This document shows positions 9,542 through 18,752 of a stretch of 64,000 nucleotides of DNA, in pieces. The DNA is from Phaeovibrio sulfidiphilus (GTDB lineage Bacteria; Pseudomonadota; Alphaproteobacteria; Rhodospirillales; Rhodospirillaceae). How positions within the stretch are numbered: position 1 is the stretch's first letter; every line of letters starts with the position of its first letter. The DNA is taken from NCBI RefSeq assembly GCF_014861485.1, contig NZ_JACZHT010000007.1, positions 1 through 64,000 of the forward strand. Direction: 5' to 3'. Position numbers and translations under genes: made by a program. Below the pieces are notes generated by a model. That model saw only the letters and a list, made by a program, of their open reading frames with translations, searched no databases and was not told the DNA's origin.

Positions 9542-11695
9542 CTAGTCCCGGGACAGGGCCACCACCGGATCCAGGCGCGAGGCGCCCCGTGCGGGCAGAT
9601 AGCCGAAAATGATGCCGATCAGGCTGGAGCAGGCAAACGCCACAATGATCGAGGTTCCCGAGTACACCAGGGGGAACGGGGCTCCCATCCGGTTGAAGGC
9701 CACCCCCAGGGCCAGGGCCAGGGTCGTGCCCAGAAAGCCGCCCACCACACAGACCAGCACGGCCTCGATCAGGAACTGCTGGAGGATGTCGCTGCGGCGC
9801 GCCCCCACGGCCATGCGCACACCGATTTCCGAGGTGCGCTCCGAGACGGTCACCAGCATGATGTTCATGACCCCGATGCCCCCCACCACCAGCGAGATCA
9901 TGGCGATGGAGGCCACCAGAACCGTCATGGTCCGGGCCGTGGACATGATGGTCTTGCGGATGTCGTCCGTGTTGAGGATGAAGAAATCCTCGGCGCTGTG
10001 GCGGCTGATCAGCAGGGATTTGACCGTGTCCTCGGCGTATTCCATGGGGGTGGCGTCGTCCACACGCACCAGAATGGAGGTCAGGGTGGGGGAGCCGGTC
10101 AGCCGCGACTGGGCAGCCGTGTAGGGCATCCAGACCGGCAGGGACGAGCCCGCCCCGAAGCCGCCCTGGCGGGTCTCCGCCACGCCCACAATGCGCATGG
10201 GGACGGTGCCGATGATCAGCACCTTGCCCACCGGGTCTCCGTCGAAGCCGAAGGTTTTCACTCCGGTCTCGTCGATGACGATCTCGGGCGAGCGCTCCCG
10301 CACCGCGTCCGGGCCGAAGAGCGTGCCCTTGAGCAGCTTGATCCCCTTGGCATCGAAGTACCGGTGCCCCACGCCATGGATCTGGAGGATGGCCTCGGTG
10401 GAGCTGTAGCGCCCGGGCTTCGAGGTCGTCACCGTGGGGGTGACGGCGGCCACCCAGGGCTGGCGGGCCAGCTGGGTCGCGTCGTCCACCACAAGGGTCG
10501 TGATGCGCCCCGAGCGGGCGTCGCCGAAGTTGCGCCCCGGATAGATCTCCAGGGTGTTGGTGCCCAGCCGGGAGATGCTCTCCAGCACCGATTGCTGGGA
10601 GCCCTGGCCCAGGGCCACCACGCACACCACCGAGGCAATGCCGATGATGATGCCCAGCATGGTCAGCAAGGTGCGCAGCTTGTGGGCCACCATGGAGAGG
10701 GTCGCCATCCGGAAGGCCTCCCGGAAGCGGTCCACCATCGGGATCAGGCGGCGCAGAAGCCGCAGGCGCCCGGTCCCGTGGGCCCGAGGGTCGCTGTGCC
10801 CGCCGGGGTCACCGTCCCCGCCGGGCGCGCTGTTCGGTTCGCCCGGCGCAGGGGCGTCGCCCGTCCGGGTCGGGGCATAGAGCGGGTTTATCCGGTCCGA
10901 GATGATCTCGCCGTCCGAGATTTCGATCAGGCGCTCGGCCCGGTTGGCCACGCTCATGTCATGGGTCACAAGGATGACGGTCTTGCCGCTGGCGTGAAGC
11001 TCCTCGAGGATGCCCAGAACGTCCTCGCCGCTGCGGCTGTCGAGGGCGCCGGTGGGCTCGTCCGCCAGGATCACCTCGGCGCCGTTCATCAGGGCGCGGG
11101 CAATGGACACCCGCTGCTGCTGCCCGCCCGAGAGCTGGCCGGGCCTGTGGTGCAGCCGGTCCCCCATGCCCAGACGCTCCAGAAGCGCGGTGGAGCGGGC
11201 CCGGCGCCGGGCGTGCGGCTGCCCGGCATAGATCGCGGGGATCTCCACGTTGCCGCGGGCGTCCAGCTCTCCCAGAAGGTGGTAGCGCTGGAAGACAAAG
11301 CCGAAGTGCTCGCGCCGCAGGGCGGCCAGCTCGTCCGCCTCCAGCCGGGAGGTCTCGCGCCCGTCCACCCGGTAGCTGCCGCCGGTGGGCCGGTCGAGGC
11401 AGCCCAGGATGTTCATGAGGGTGGACTTGCCCGAGCCCGAGGCCCCGACAATGGCCACCATCTCGCCCTTGCGGATGGTGAGGCTCACCTCGCGCAGCAC
11501 ACGCACCACGGACTCACCCGAGGGGTAGTCCCGGGTGACATCGCGCAGCTCGATCAGGGGCGCTTCGGGGGCGGAGCCGTGCGGGTCGGAACCGTGCGGT
11601 GCGGGGCCCGGTGGAACGGGGGCGCGGGCGCCTTCGTATGGCGCGGGGCCGGGTGAGACGGGGCGGGACGCAACGGGGCGGGGCGGAGCGGTCAT
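9542..11695 (-). CDS. macB: MacB-type ABC transporter, fused ATPase and permease
   Basis: 717 residues. The N-terminal ABC domain has Walker [10 protein letters not shown], signature [15 protein letters not shown] and Walker [14 protein letters not shown] Gly/Pro/Asp-rich linker follows, then a first membrane helix ([20 protein letters not shown]), a large periplasmic MacB_PCD domain, and three C-terminal helices ending in the FtsX-like [18 protein letters not shown]. This is the MacB architecture that powers tripartite efflux of macrolides, peptides or lipids from the periplasm. A Pro-rich N-terminal extension of about 45 residues precedes the ABC domain and is unusual; a later start is possible. 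It is the last gene of an operon, nine bases after macA. Confidence 0.93.
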   Translation of the reverse strand: MTAPPRPVASRPVSPGPAPYEGARAPVPPGPAPHGSDPHGSAPEAPLIELRDVTRDYPSGESVVRVLREVSLTIRKGEMVAIVGASGSGKSTLMNILGCLDRPTGGSYRVDGRETSRLEADELAALRREHFGFVFQRYHLLGELDARGNVEIPAIYAGQPHARRRARSTALLERLGMGDRLHHRPGQLSGGQQQRVSIARALMNGAEVILADEPTGALDSRSGEDVLGILEELHASGKTVILVTHDMSVANRAERLIEISDGEIISDRINPLYAPTRTGDAPAPGEPNSAPGGDGDPGGHSDPRAHGTGRLRLLRRLIPMVDRFREAFRMATLSMVAHKLRTLLTMLGIIIGIASVVCVVALGQGSQQSVLESISRLGTNTLEIYPGRNFGDARSGRITTLVVDDATQLARQPWVAAVTPTVTTSKPGRYSSTEAILQIHGVGHRYFDAKGIKLLKGTLFGPDAVRERSPEIVIDETGVKTFGFDGDPVGKVLIIGTVPMRIVGVAETRQGGFGAGSSLPVWMPYTAAQSRLTGSPTLTSILVRVDDATPMEYAEDTVKSLLISRHSAEDFFILNTDDIRKTIMSTARTMTVLVASIAMISLVVGGIGVMNIMLVTVSERTSEIGVRMAVGARRSDILQQFLIEAVLVCVVGGFLGTTLALALGVAFNRMGAPFPLVYSGTSIIVAFACSSLIGIIFGYLPARGASRLDPVVALSRD

Positions 11696-11704
11696 GGCCT
11701 GTCC

Positions 11705-12919
11705 CTACATCCGCATTCTCATGCCGCTGCCCGGAGGGCCTGCGGGCGGAGGGCCGCTCTTTCCGGGAAGCATGCCGGTGATGACCGTCTCCCCCTCGGA
11801 CAGGCCATCCAGGATCTCGGCGTCGACCTTGTTGTTGAGGCCGACCCGCACGAAACGCTCCTCCACATTGCCCTTCGCGTCCAGGACCCGGACCGGGCAT
11901 CGCCCCTCGGCGTTCGGGGCCCCCAGGGCCGAGGACGGGACAATCAGCACGTTGTCCTTCTGCCCCAGGACCAGGCGGACCTCGGCGGTCATGTAGGTGC
12001 GCAGGCGGCCGTCCGGGTTGGGGACCGTGAACACGCCGTTGTAGTAGACGGCCTCGGTGGTGCTGGAGGTGGACAGGGTCGAGGAACTGATGGCGCTGTC
12101 GTTCTTGATGGACTCGGGGGCGGGCTCGATGAAGTCCAGCGTGCCCTCCCAGCGCTTGCTGGTGTTGCCCAGGATGGTGAAGTAGAGCGGCTGCCCCGGG
12201 CTCAGGTGGACCACATCCACCTCGGAGATCTCGACCCGGATCAGCATGTGGTCCAACTGCCCCAGGACAATGATGGTGGGCGCGGACTGGACCGCGTTCA
12301 CCGTCTGGCCCTCCTGGGTCACGATTGAGAGCACCGTGCCGTCAATGGGCGCGGTGATGCGGGTGTAGCCCAGGTTCACCCGGGCCGTCTCCACGCTGAC
12401 CTCGGCCTCGGCGATCTGGGCATCCAGGGCGGCGATCTGGGCGTTGCGGGTTTTCAGGTCGGCCTCGGCGGTGTCGTAGTCCGCTTTCGAGACCGCCCGC
12501 ATCTCAAGGGAGCGCTTCTGGCGCTCGAAGGTCTGGCGGGCCAGCAGAAGCTGGGCCTCGCGCTCCACCTTCTGGGCACGGATGTTGGCCAGGGTGGCCT
12601 CGGCGGTCTTGAGGGCGTTTTCCTGGGGGATGGAGTCGATCTCCGCCACCAGGTCTCCGGCCCGGACCGTGTCCCCCACCTGAACCCGGAGTTTGGTCAC
12701 CCGGCCGGACACCTGGGCGCCCACGGCCACCAGGCGCGCGGGCTTGAGGGTTCCGGTCGCGAGGATCGTGTCCTCGATGGACCCCCGGTGCACGGTCTGG
12801 GTCAGATAGAGGGGGCCGTCGTCCGACAGCCACTCCCGGGCCACAAACCAGACAAGCGCAAGAAGGACGCCCCCGCCCAGAAGCAGAACCGGCAGTCGTT
12901 TTTTCAGGGCCGGGGTCAT
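11705..12919 (-). CDS. macA: MacA-type periplasmic adaptor of tripartite efflux pump
   Basis: 404 residues. One N-terminal membrane anchor (about residues 8-27) is followed by a split biotinyl-lipoyl domain (GTLKPARLVAVGAQVSG ... ITAPIDGTVLSI), a long helical hairpin rich in Ala/Glu/Gln between them, and beta-barrel and membrane-proximal domains. This is the HlyD/MacA adaptor layout that bridges MacB to the outer-membrane channel. The start ATG overlaps the stop of the upstream outer-membrane factor by four bases and has an AGGAG site. The C-terminus ends in a Met/Arg/Pro-rich tail. Confidence 0.92.
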   Translation of the reverse strand: MTPALKKRLPVLLLGGGVLLALVWFVAREWLSDDGPLYLTQTVHRGSIEDTILATGTLKPARLVAVGAQVSGRVTKLRVQVGDTVRAGDLVAEIDSIPQENALKTAEATLANIRAQKVEREAQLLLARQTFERQKRSLEMRAVSKADYDTAEADLKTRNAQIAALDAQIAEAEVSVETARVNLGYTRITAPIDGTVLSIVTQEGQTVNAVQSAPTIIVLGQLDHMLIRVEISEVDVVHLSPGQPLYFTILGNTSKRWEGTLDFIEPAPESIKNDSAISSSTLSTSSTTEAVYYNGVFTVPNPDGRLRTYMTAEVRLVLGQKDNVLIVPSSALGAPNAEGRCPVRVLDAKGNVEERFVRVGLNNKVDAEILDGLSEGETVITGMLPGKSGPPPAGPPGSGMRMRM

Positions 12920-14715
12920 GGTGTGCTCTCCTGTACGGGCGGGACGGGTGTGCGGGTGTCCGGTTGCGCTGCGGGGGCCTCGGCTGCCCCGGGGGGGACG
13001 GGCGAGGCCGGGGCTTCGGGGAGCCGGGGGGAGACGGGCGAGGCCGGGGGCTGTGGTGTGGCGCCTGCCGGCTGTTGGGCCGCGCCTGCCGGCTGTGGGG
13101 CGGCGGTTGCCGGTCGCTCCGGTGCCGGGGAGCCGGACAGGTCCCCCGCCGGACCCGCGGACGGGGTCGGCACCCGGGACGGGGCCTCGCCGTCCCAGCC
13201 CCCGCCCAGGGCCTTGTTGAGGGCGATGTAGTCCCGGGTGATTTTCATGCGGCTCTGGAGCACCATGTCCTGCGAGGAAAAGGCCGAGCGCTCCGCATCC
13301 AGAAGGTCAAGGAAGCTCGCGTTCCCGTTCCGGAACAGGCTTTCGGACAGGATCAGGGCCTGCTCCCAGGACCGGGCCGAGCGGTCCAGCCGCTCGAAGC
13401 GCTCCCGCTCCCGGGCGAGGGAGACAATGGCGTTCTCCACCTCCTCGAGGGCCGAGAGAACGCCCGCACGCCAGGACAGGAAGGCCTGGTCGCGGCGGGC
13501 CTCCTCCATCTCGACGGCGGCGGACAGCTTGCCGGCGTTGAAGATCGGAACCGAGACCGAGGGACCGAAGGCCCAGCTGATGGTCGAGGCGCGCCCCAGG
13601 TCCCCCAGGGAGGTGGCCGTTGTGGCGATGTTTCCCACCAGGGACACGGACGGGTACAGGGCCGCCTCCGCCTGGCCCACTTTGGCGGTGGACTGGGCGT
13701 AGCGGTAGCCCAGCGCCTGAACGTCCGGGCGCTGCTCCAGGACCACGGCGGGAATGGCCGTGGGAATCGGAAACACGGGGGAGGGCACCGGCGCCGGGGT
13801 CTGGAACCGCCGGGCAAGGGTTGCGGGCTCCTTCCCGGTCAGGACGGCCAGCCGGTTCAGGGAGAGGGTCAGGGCCGCCTCCAGATCGCGCACCGCGGCC
13901 TCGGTGGTGGCCGCCTGGGCGTCGGCGCGGGCCGTGTCCAGGTCCGAGGACAGGCCGAAGACCGCGTTGGCCCGGATCAGCTCGGCCGTGCGCCGCTGGG
14001 AGTCGGCCGTGCGGCGGGCCAGGTCCAGACGGGCCTGGGTGCCCCGCACATCCACATAGACGTCGGACACATCCCCGATCAGGGTCAGCAGGGTAGAGCG
14101 AAGGTCGGCGGAGGCCGCGTCCAGACCCCGGGCTGCAGCCTCCAGAGCCCGGCGCTTGCCGCCAAACAGGTCCAGCTCCCAGCTGGCGTCGAAGCCGGCC
14201 CGGAACTGGGTGGACACAGGGCCGCTTCCGGTGCCGACGGGGTTGGTGCTCCGGGCCCGGGTGGCGGAGGCCGAGCCCGTGACGTCGGGCCACAGGGCGC
14301 CTCCGGCCTGCCGGTATCCGGCCCTGGCCTCGCGGATCCGGGCCTCGGCCGTGGCCACGTCCAGGTTCCCCGCGACGGCCTCGTCGATCAGGCTGTCAAG
14401 CTCCGGGTCGTTGAGCCGCCGCCACCAGCCCGAAAGCTGAAGCCGGTCCGCAACGGTGGTTCCGGGCTCGCTGCTCCAGGACGGGGGCAGGCCGTGGGCC
14501 GGGTTCTCCACCGGGTCGGGGCCGACCATGCACCCCGCAAGGCCAAGAGCCAGGCCCAGGGCGGCGGCCGGGGCAAAAGGGGTCCGCCGGACCCGGGGGA
14601 CAGCGGATCCCCGGGGGGCGCAGGGAACCGTCCACGGGGCGCGGGGGGGATCGGCGATGGGTCCGCCCGGATGGGCTTGAGGGCAGGGCTCTGTGTTCAC
14701 AAGGGTCTTCACCAC
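12916..14715 (-). CDS. Outer-membrane efflux lipoprotein (NodT/OprM family)
   Basis: 599 residues from a GTG start. A lipobox (LGLAGC) lies about 50-60 residues in, so a shorter start may be used. Two outer-membrane-efflux repeats follow, with typical sequences WWRRLNDPELDSL, SWELDLFGGKRRALEAA and PIFNAGKLSAAVE. First gene of the macAB operon and the likely TolC-like exit duct of the pump. Odd feature: after the normal family end (near ALGGG), about 95 extra residues rich in Pro, Ala and Gln are appended, coded by GC-rich repetitive DNA. Expected in the outer membrane with its helical barrel in the periplasm. Confidence 0.88.
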   Translation of the reverse strand: MVKTLVNTEPCPQAHPGGPIADPPRAPWTVPCAPRGSAVPRVRRTPFAPAAALGLALGLAGCMVGPDPVENPAHGLPPSWSSEPGTTVADRLQLSGWWRRLNDPELDSLIDEAVAGNLDVATAEARIREARAGYRQAGGALWPDVTGSASATRARSTNPVGTGSGPVSTQFRAGFDASWELDLFGGKRRALEAAARGLDAASADLRSTLLTLIGDVSDVYVDVRGTQARLDLARRTADSQRRTAELIRANAVFGLSSDLDTARADAQAATTEAAVRDLEAALTLSLNRLAVLTGKEPATLARRFQTPAPVPSPVFPIPTAIPAVVLEQRPDVQALGYRYAQSTAKVGQAEAALYPSVSLVGNIATTATSLGDLGRASTISWAFGPSVSVPIFNAGKLSAAVEMEEARRDQAFLSWRAGVLSALEEVENAIVSLARERERFERLDRSARSWEQALILSESLFRNGNASFLDLLDAERSAFSSQDMVLQSRMKITRDYIALNKALGGGWDGEAPSRVPTPSAGPAGDLSGSPAPERPATAAPQPAGAAQQPAGATPQPPASPVSPRLPEAPASPVPPGAAEAPAAQPDTRTPVPPVQESTP

Positions 14716-15433
14716 GATCCGGCGTGTCCTCGTCTGGGCGGGCCCGGGCGGTCGTCTGCGCCCGGACAGGGGAGGGGCCCGTCGGGCTCCGGCCGCGTGC
14801 GGGCCGGAGCATGGGACGGAAGGAAGACTATAACTCTGCCAGACCTTTGAAACAGTAAATTTCCCGCAACCCTTGTGGGGGACACGCGCCCGTGGGACGC
14901 GTAATTTTTTCAGTCGGCCGGCCCGGGACGCGGGGCGGGGCTCCGGTGTGGCGGCGCGGCCCCCCGGTATCCCCGGGCGCTGCGGCTGCGCGGCCCCCCG
15001 GTATCCCCGCGCGCTCCGGTGCCCCGGGGTTCGGGAATGCTTTCCCCGCCGGACCCTCGGGCCCGGGGCAGGGCAGGCGGATCCCCGATCGTGCGGCGGC
15101 GCACGGTCGGCGGGAGAGCGCTCCCCCGTTTCGGCTTCTGCCCGCAGGAGACGCCTGTGGCGTGCTCACGGTGCGCCCACGGTGCGACGGGTATGCCCGG
15201 GGGCGAAAACCAAGCGAGGGCGGGGCCTTGCGGAGGCCCGGGGGGCATACCACATAGACACGGCAGGCTGTGTGCTCTTCGGATCCCCGAAAGACCGGGT
15301 GCATGGGGCTCATTCTCCCGGGAGCATACGGAAAAAGGATTGGCTTTTTTGGACCCGGACCGTATCCTGCATGAAAATCCCTTATCGTGGTGTGCCAGAG
15401 CAGGCAAGGCCACGCTTTTCATGGAGGTTCTCC
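14716..15433. other. Divergent intergenic region between the efflux operon and the cbbM side
   Basis: No supported gene. About 14825-14880 is AT-richer and, read on the minus strand, contains TTATAG-like sequence suitable as a -10 for the efflux operon, though no convincing -35 is present. 14954-15021 holds a 34-base repeat in two copies. CGGAAAAAGGATTG at 15329-15342 is identical to a 14-mer upstream of the right autotransporter (4545-4558). Confidence 0.4.
14954..15021. repeat. 34-bp direct repeat, two copies
   Basis: GCGCGGCCCCCCGGTATCCC followed by CG occurs at 14954-14975 and again at 14988-15009, a period of 34 bases, with partly conserved flanks (GCGCTGCGGCT and GCGCTCCGGTG). Confidence 0.6.
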
Positions 15434-15655
15434 ATGCCCGGATCCCACTGCCCCCCCGAGACTTCCGGGGTCGCCGGCGTTCCGGCCCTGACCGGCCCGC
15501 GAGCCGACACGCTCCGGCTGGGGGCTCCCCGGTTTCCCCGCCCCATTCCCATGCCGGATTCCACGCCCTCGCGTGATCCCATTCCCATGCGTGATGTTTA
15601 TGGGGTGACGACCACCATTCCCCTGCCGGATCACAGCGCGTCCCGCTTTCGCTGA
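15434..15655 (+). CDS. Small hypothetical protein with 12-residue tandem repeats, upstream of cbbM
   Basis: 73-residue ORF beginning [17 protein letters not shown] lies six bases before the ATG, which is good support for translation. The C-terminal half consists of three 12-residue units beginning PIPMPD, PIPMRD and TIPLPD, coded by three exact 36-base DNA periods, so length variants would stay in frame. No signal peptide, membrane helix or known domain. It ends 128 bases before cbbM on the same strand. I do not recognise it; it may be a real small protein, a leader ORF, or a fortuitous reading of a DNA repeat. Confidence 0.4.
   Translation: MPGSHCPPETSGVAGVPALTGPRADTLRLGAPRFPRPIPMPDSTPSRDPIPMRDVYGVTTTIPLPDHSASRFR
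15542..15649. repeat. 36-bp tandem repeat, three copies
   Basis: Units at 15542, 15578 and 15614 each begin CCCATTCCCATGC or a close variant (third: ACCATTCCCCTGC). The first 13-18 bases are conserved and the remainder diverges. The period is exactly 36 both times. Confidence 0.75.
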
Positions 15656-15783
15656 GATGCCTGCCCGTCAGTTGGGTTCCCGCCGGGGGCTCCCCGGCAG
15701 CCGGAGCGTTTCCGGTCTCTCCGGGACGCAGGGATGTGCCCTGTGCTCCTTCTTGTTTTGAACACCATTTTCGGAGACAGAAG

Positions 15784-17157
15784 ATGGATCAGACCGCCCG
15801 TTACGTTAATCTTGATTTGCGCGAGGATGACCTTATTGCGGGCGGGCAGCACGTCCTGTGCGCCTATATCCTGAAACCGAAAGCCGGGCGCGGGTTCCTC
15901 GAGACCTGCGCGCACTTCGCGGCGGAAAGCTCCACCGGAACCAACGTCGAGGTCTCGACCACCGACGATTTCACCCGCCGGGTTGACGCCCTTGTCTACC
16001 ACGCGGACGAGAGCACCGGCCTCGTGAAGATCGCGTTCCCGGTCCACCTGTTCGACCGCAATATTGTGGACGGGAAGGCCATGCTGGTCTCGTTCCTGAC
16101 CCTGACGGTGGGCAACAACCAGGGCATGGGCGATGTGGAGTACGCAAAGCTCCACGACTTCTACCTGCCGAAGGTCTACATGGACCTGTTTGACGGGCCG
16201 CGCTGCAACATCTCCAACCTCTGGAAGGTGCTGGGGCGCCCCGAGAAAAACGGCGGCCTGATTGTCGGCACCATCATCAAGCCCAAGCTGGGCCTGCGCC
16301 CCGAGCCCTTCGCCCAGGCGTGCGAGGACTTCTGGATGGGCGGCGACTTCATCAAGAACGACGAGCCCCAGGGCAACCAGCCCTTCGCCCCCTTCCGCGA
16401 GACCATCAAGCTGGTGGCCCAGGCCATGGACCGGGTCCAGCAGAAGACCGGTCAGGCCAAGCTGTTCAGCGCGAACATCACCGCCGACGATCCCTTCGAG
16501 ATCATTGCCCGCGGCGAGTACGTGCTGAACACGTTCGGCGTGAACGGAAAGCACGTGGCTCTGCTCGTGGACGGTTTTGTGGGCGGGCCCACAGCCGTGT
16601 CCACTGTCCGCCGGCGCTTCCCCTACACGTTCCTGCACTACCACCGGGCCGGACACGGCATGGTGACCTCGGGGCAGTCGAAGCGGGGCTACACGTCCTT
16701 CTGCCTGTCGAAAATGGCCCGCCTCCAGGGCGCCTCGGGCATCCATACCGGCACCATGGGCTACGGCAAGATGGAGGGCGAGGCCGCAGACCGGATCATC
16801 GCCGACATGCTGGAGCACGATCACTCCCAGGGCCCCTACTTCTACCAGAGCTGGGGCGGAATGCGCTCGTGCACGCCCATCGTCAGCGGCGGAATGAACG
16901 CGCTTCGGATGCCCGGCTTCTTCGACAACCTGGGCCACGCGAACGTGATCCAGACCGCCGGTGGCGGAGCCTTCGGACACGTGGACGGCGCCGCGGCCGG
17001 AGCCCTGTCGCTCCGCCAGGCCTGGGAGGCCTGGGAGGCCAAGGTGCCTCTGGTGGAATACGCCCAGTCCCACAAGGAGCTGGCGCGGGCGTTTGTGTCC
17101 TTCCAGGAGGACGCGGACCGGCTCTTCCCGGGCTGGCGCGACACCCTCAAGGTCTGA
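15784..17157 (+). CDS. cbbM: Ribulose-1,5-bisphosphate carboxylase/oxygenase, form II
   Basis: 457 residues starting [20 protein letters not shown], with GGAG nine bases upstream. It closely resembles R. rubrum CbbM (466 residues) as I remember it. Visible active-site elements are [12 protein letters not shown] (catalytic Lys), [14 protein letters not shown] (the carbamylated Lys and its Asp/Glu metal ligands), HYHRAGHG, and [12 protein letters not shown]. Form II enzymes are homodimers of large subunits and need no small subunit, and none is encoded nearby. It fixes CO2 in the Calvin cycle and serves as an electron sink in photoheterotrophic growth. No cbbR or other cbb gene is adjacent in this window. 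A clear terminator follows. Confidence 0.98.
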   Translation: MDQTARYVNLDLREDDLIAGGQHVLCAYILKPKAGRGFLETCAHFAAESSTGTNVEVSTTDDFTRRVDALVYHADESTGLVKIAFPVHLFDRNIVDGKAMLVSFLTLTVGNNQGMGDVEYAKLHDFYLPKVYMDLFDGPRCNISNLWKVLGRPEKNGGLIVGTIIKPKLGLRPEPFAQACEDFWMGGDFIKNDEPQGNQPFAPFRETIKLVAQAMDRVQQKTGQAKLFSANITADDPFEIIARGEYVLNTFGVNGKHVALLVDGFVGGPTAVSTVRRRFPYTFLHYHRAGHGMVTSGQSKRGYTSFCLSKMARLQGASGIHTGTMGYGKMEGEAADRIIADMLEHDHSQGPYFYQSWGGMRSCTPIVSGGMNALRMPGFFDNLGHANVIQTAGGGAFGHVDGAAAGALSLRQAWEAWEAKVPLVEYAQSHKELARAFVSFQEDADRLFPGWRDTLKV

Positions 17158-17355
17158 GGTGAGGCGGGAGCGCCCCCGCACAGGGGCGCTCCACCCGCAC
17201 ACGGCCCGAGGCCGGGCTGGCCCAAAAATCCGGGGCCGGACCGGGCCCAAAAAAAGGGCAGAGGTCCGGCCGCCGGTCGCGTGGTGACTGGGCGGTGGCT
17301 TGGCGTGCTGGCTCCGGGGTGTTTGTCCCGGGCGCCATTCATTGCCCTCTGAAAG

Positions 17356-17392
17356 AAAACGCAGGACAGCGGGGGCTGCCCTGCGTTTTTTT
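17356..17392 (+). terminator. Rho-independent terminator downstream of cbbM
   Basis: AAAACGCAGG (17356-17365) pairs with CCTGCGTTTT (17380-17389) and is followed by further T. The A run on the other side means it may work in both directions. Confidence 0.8.
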
Positions 17393-17408
17393 GTGCCTGC
17401 GTTTTCGT

Positions 17409-17517
17409 GGCGGCCTTCCGCTGTGCCCTTGTCGTGGCTGCGCCTCTGTTGCGGCCCGGTCCTGGCGGCCCTTCCGCTTTACCCTGGTCGTGGCTACGCG
17501 TCTGTTGGGCCCCCGGT
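17409..17517. repeat. Imperfect 55-bp direct repeat, two copies
   Basis: GGCGGCC(C)TTCCGCT... TCGTGGCT(G/A)CGC(C/G)TCTGTTG(C/G)G is present from 17409 and again from 17464. Similarity fades after the second copy. Any protein reading is low-complexity. Confidence 0.5.
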
Positions 17518-17678
17518 TGGGGTGCCTGTGCTCGCGGGCTCGTGCCGGAAGCCCCTCTGGTGCGGCCCGTTTCGGCTGGGGCTTTGTTGCCGCCTTGTGT
17601 TTGGCTCCGGCCGTGTTGGACCACCGCCCCAACACCCCCCGGGACTTTTTTTCAAAAAAACATTCGGCCGGGCTGTTC

Positions 17679-17695
17679 CTAAGGATGGGCTAATC
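17679..17695 (+). promoter_or_regulatory. Candidate QseB-type response-regulator box (11-bp-spaced direct repeat)
   Basis: CTAAGG (17679-17684), five bases, then CTAATC (17690-17695): two half-sites one helical turn apart, as bound by OmpR-family regulators of the QseB/PmrA group. It lies 81 bases before the start of the small exported protein and has the same orientation as the better box upstream of ygiW (22259-22274). Confidence 0.4.
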
Positions 17696-17775
17696 CAGGA
17701 ATGGTTATCTGTGTCCACATCCGGACGGCGGGGGCTCCTGCCTTTCCCGGCCTCACTGATAACAACGGACACATC

Positions 17776-18009
17776 ATGATTTTCAAACTGATCCAGCACG
17801 GCGTCATCGCCATCGTTCTTGTCGGGGTGTGCGCCTTCGCCTGGGCCTCGGTGGCCCCGACCCCGGTCTTCGGAGGCGGCACGTCCGCCCGGTACGAGGT
17901 CTCCCGGCATGACCGGGGCGACCGGCACGACACCAGGCACGATTACAAGCACGACACCAGGTATGGCCGCGATCAGGGCGGGTGGGTTCCGGCGCACGCC
18001 CAGCGCTAG
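17776..18009 (+). CDS. Small exported or membrane-anchored His/Arg/Asp-rich protein
   Basis: 77 residues from MIFKLIQHGV. One hydrophobic segment (about residues 8-28) could be a signal peptide or anchor; the remainder is strongly hydrophilic with a repeated RHD/KHD pattern (SRHDRGDRHDTRHDYKHDTR). No CxxC or haem site. It lies 86 bases before the cytochrome b561 gene and just downstream of a candidate QseB box, so it is probably the first gene of the cytochrome operon. The His-rich tail could bind a metal or haem, but that is speculation. An in-frame upstream extension to 17701 exists but lacks support. Confidence 0.55.
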   Translation: MIFKLIQHGVIAIVLVGVCAFAWASVAPTPVFGGGTSARYEVSRHDRGDRHDTRHDYKHDTRYGRDQGGWVPAHAQR

Positions 18010-18095
18010 GCCCGACGGGTTCCGGTCTTTCCAGACCGGGACCGGGCACCTCTCCCTCCCCCTGATATTGAGTTGACTGAAAGGATACCCTGACC

Positions 18096-18593
18096 ATGAC
18101 GGAAAAAGTAACGGCCTCCCGGCCCTCCCCGGTTATGCTGTGGCGCGCCTGGCACGCGGCCATCATCGGCAGCGGTGTTGTTGCCTACCTGACGGCGGAC
18201 AGCGACACCTACGCGATGCACCAGTTTTCCGGCTACCTCTTCGCCGTTCTCGTGCTTCTGCGGGTGTTTGCGGGCTTCACCACCTTCGGCCAGTCGGGCC
18301 CGTTTGCCTTCCGCATTCCCGGGGCCCCCGGCTCGAGCCGCCCGCAGGCGTCCGGTCAGCCCATGACCCGGGCCAGCCTGTTCCGGATGATCCGGCCCTG
18401 GATGTTCCTTGCCCTGGTGGTGTTCGGCGTGGCGGTCGGGCTGACGGGTGTTGGCGCGGACTGGGCGGGCAAGCCGATGAAGCACCTGCACGAGGCCATT
18501 GCCGAGGCGTCCCCGGCGGTTGTCGCGGCCCATGTTGTGGTGGTCCTTGCCCTGCTGGGTACGTTCTCCGGCTTTGCCAAACGCCAGGACTGA
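18096..18593 (+). CDS. Cytochrome b561-type di-haem membrane protein
   Basis: 165 residues with four predicted membrane helices: LWRAWHAAIIGSGVVAYLT, FSGYLFAVLVLLRVFAGF, MIRPWMFLALVVFGVAVGL, and AAHVVVVLALLGTFSGFA. Histidines sit in or next to the helices (WHAA, MHQFSGY, KHLHEA, AAHVV), as in b561-family proteins that carry two b haems and pass quinol electrons to a c-type partner. The next gene encodes a dihaem cytochrome c, which is the known pairing of such genes in purple bacteria. A b-type subunit of a hydrogenase or formate dehydrogenase is less likely because neither enzyme is nearby. Confidence 0.85.
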   Translation: MTEKVTASRPSPVMLWRAWHAAIIGSGVVAYLTADSDTYAMHQFSGYLFAVLVLLRVFAGFTTFGQSGPFAFRIPGAPGSSRPQASGQPMTRASLFRMIRPWMFLALVVFGVAVGLTGVGADWAGKPMKHLHEAIAEASPAVVAAHVVVVLALLGTFSGFAKRQD

Positions 18594-18614
18594 TGTGTGC
18601 CGCTTGACCGGGTG

Positions 18615-18634
18615 CCGACCGTCCTGCCGGTCGG
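18615..18634 (+). promoter_or_regulatory. Intercistronic hairpin
   Basis: CCGACCG (18615-18621) pairs with CGGTCGG (18628-18634) around a six-base loop, 22 bases after the cytochrome b561 stop. No T tract follows, so it is more likely an mRNA-processing or stability element than a terminator. Confidence 0.4.
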
Positions 18635-18669
18635 TCTCCGGCCCGGTCTCCCGGCCTGCCGCCATCCCG

Positions 18670-18710
18670 ACATCCCGGCCCCCCACATCCCGGCCCCCCA
18701 CATCCCGGCC
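18670..18710. repeat. 15-bp tandem repeat, 2.7 copies
   Basis: ACATCCCGGCCCCCC starts at 18670, 18685 and 18700 (last copy truncated to ACATCCCGGCC), in the 160-base gap between cytochrome b561 and dhc. Confidence 0.75.
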
Positions 18711-18752
18711 ATTGTCCCCCTGGCCGCTGGTCCCCACCTCACGTTCCGGTGC

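Larger units (their letters stand above)
17158..17775. other. Intergenic region cbbM to the cytochrome locus
   Basis: No supported gene. It contains, in order, a rho-independent terminator (17356-17392), an imperfect duplicated block of about 55 bases (17409-17517), a T/A-rich stretch at 17645-17665, and a QseB-type direct repeat (17679-17695) ahead of the small exported protein. Confidence 0.5.

Noticed and set aside
9155-11656. 833-codon plus-strand frame across macB
   Set aside because: Antisense to a clear MacB with Walker motifs; His/Gly-rich composition typical of complementary-strand reading.
14873-15433. Extended N-terminus of the small repeat ORF (to 260 residues)
   Set aside because: The upstream part is low-complexity, crosses another DNA repeat and lacks a ribosome site; the ATG at 15434 has GGAGG.
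17407-17682. 91-residue Cys/Trp-rich ORF after cbbM
   Set aside because: It lies wholly in the degenerate duplication, has no ribosome site and no family resemblance.
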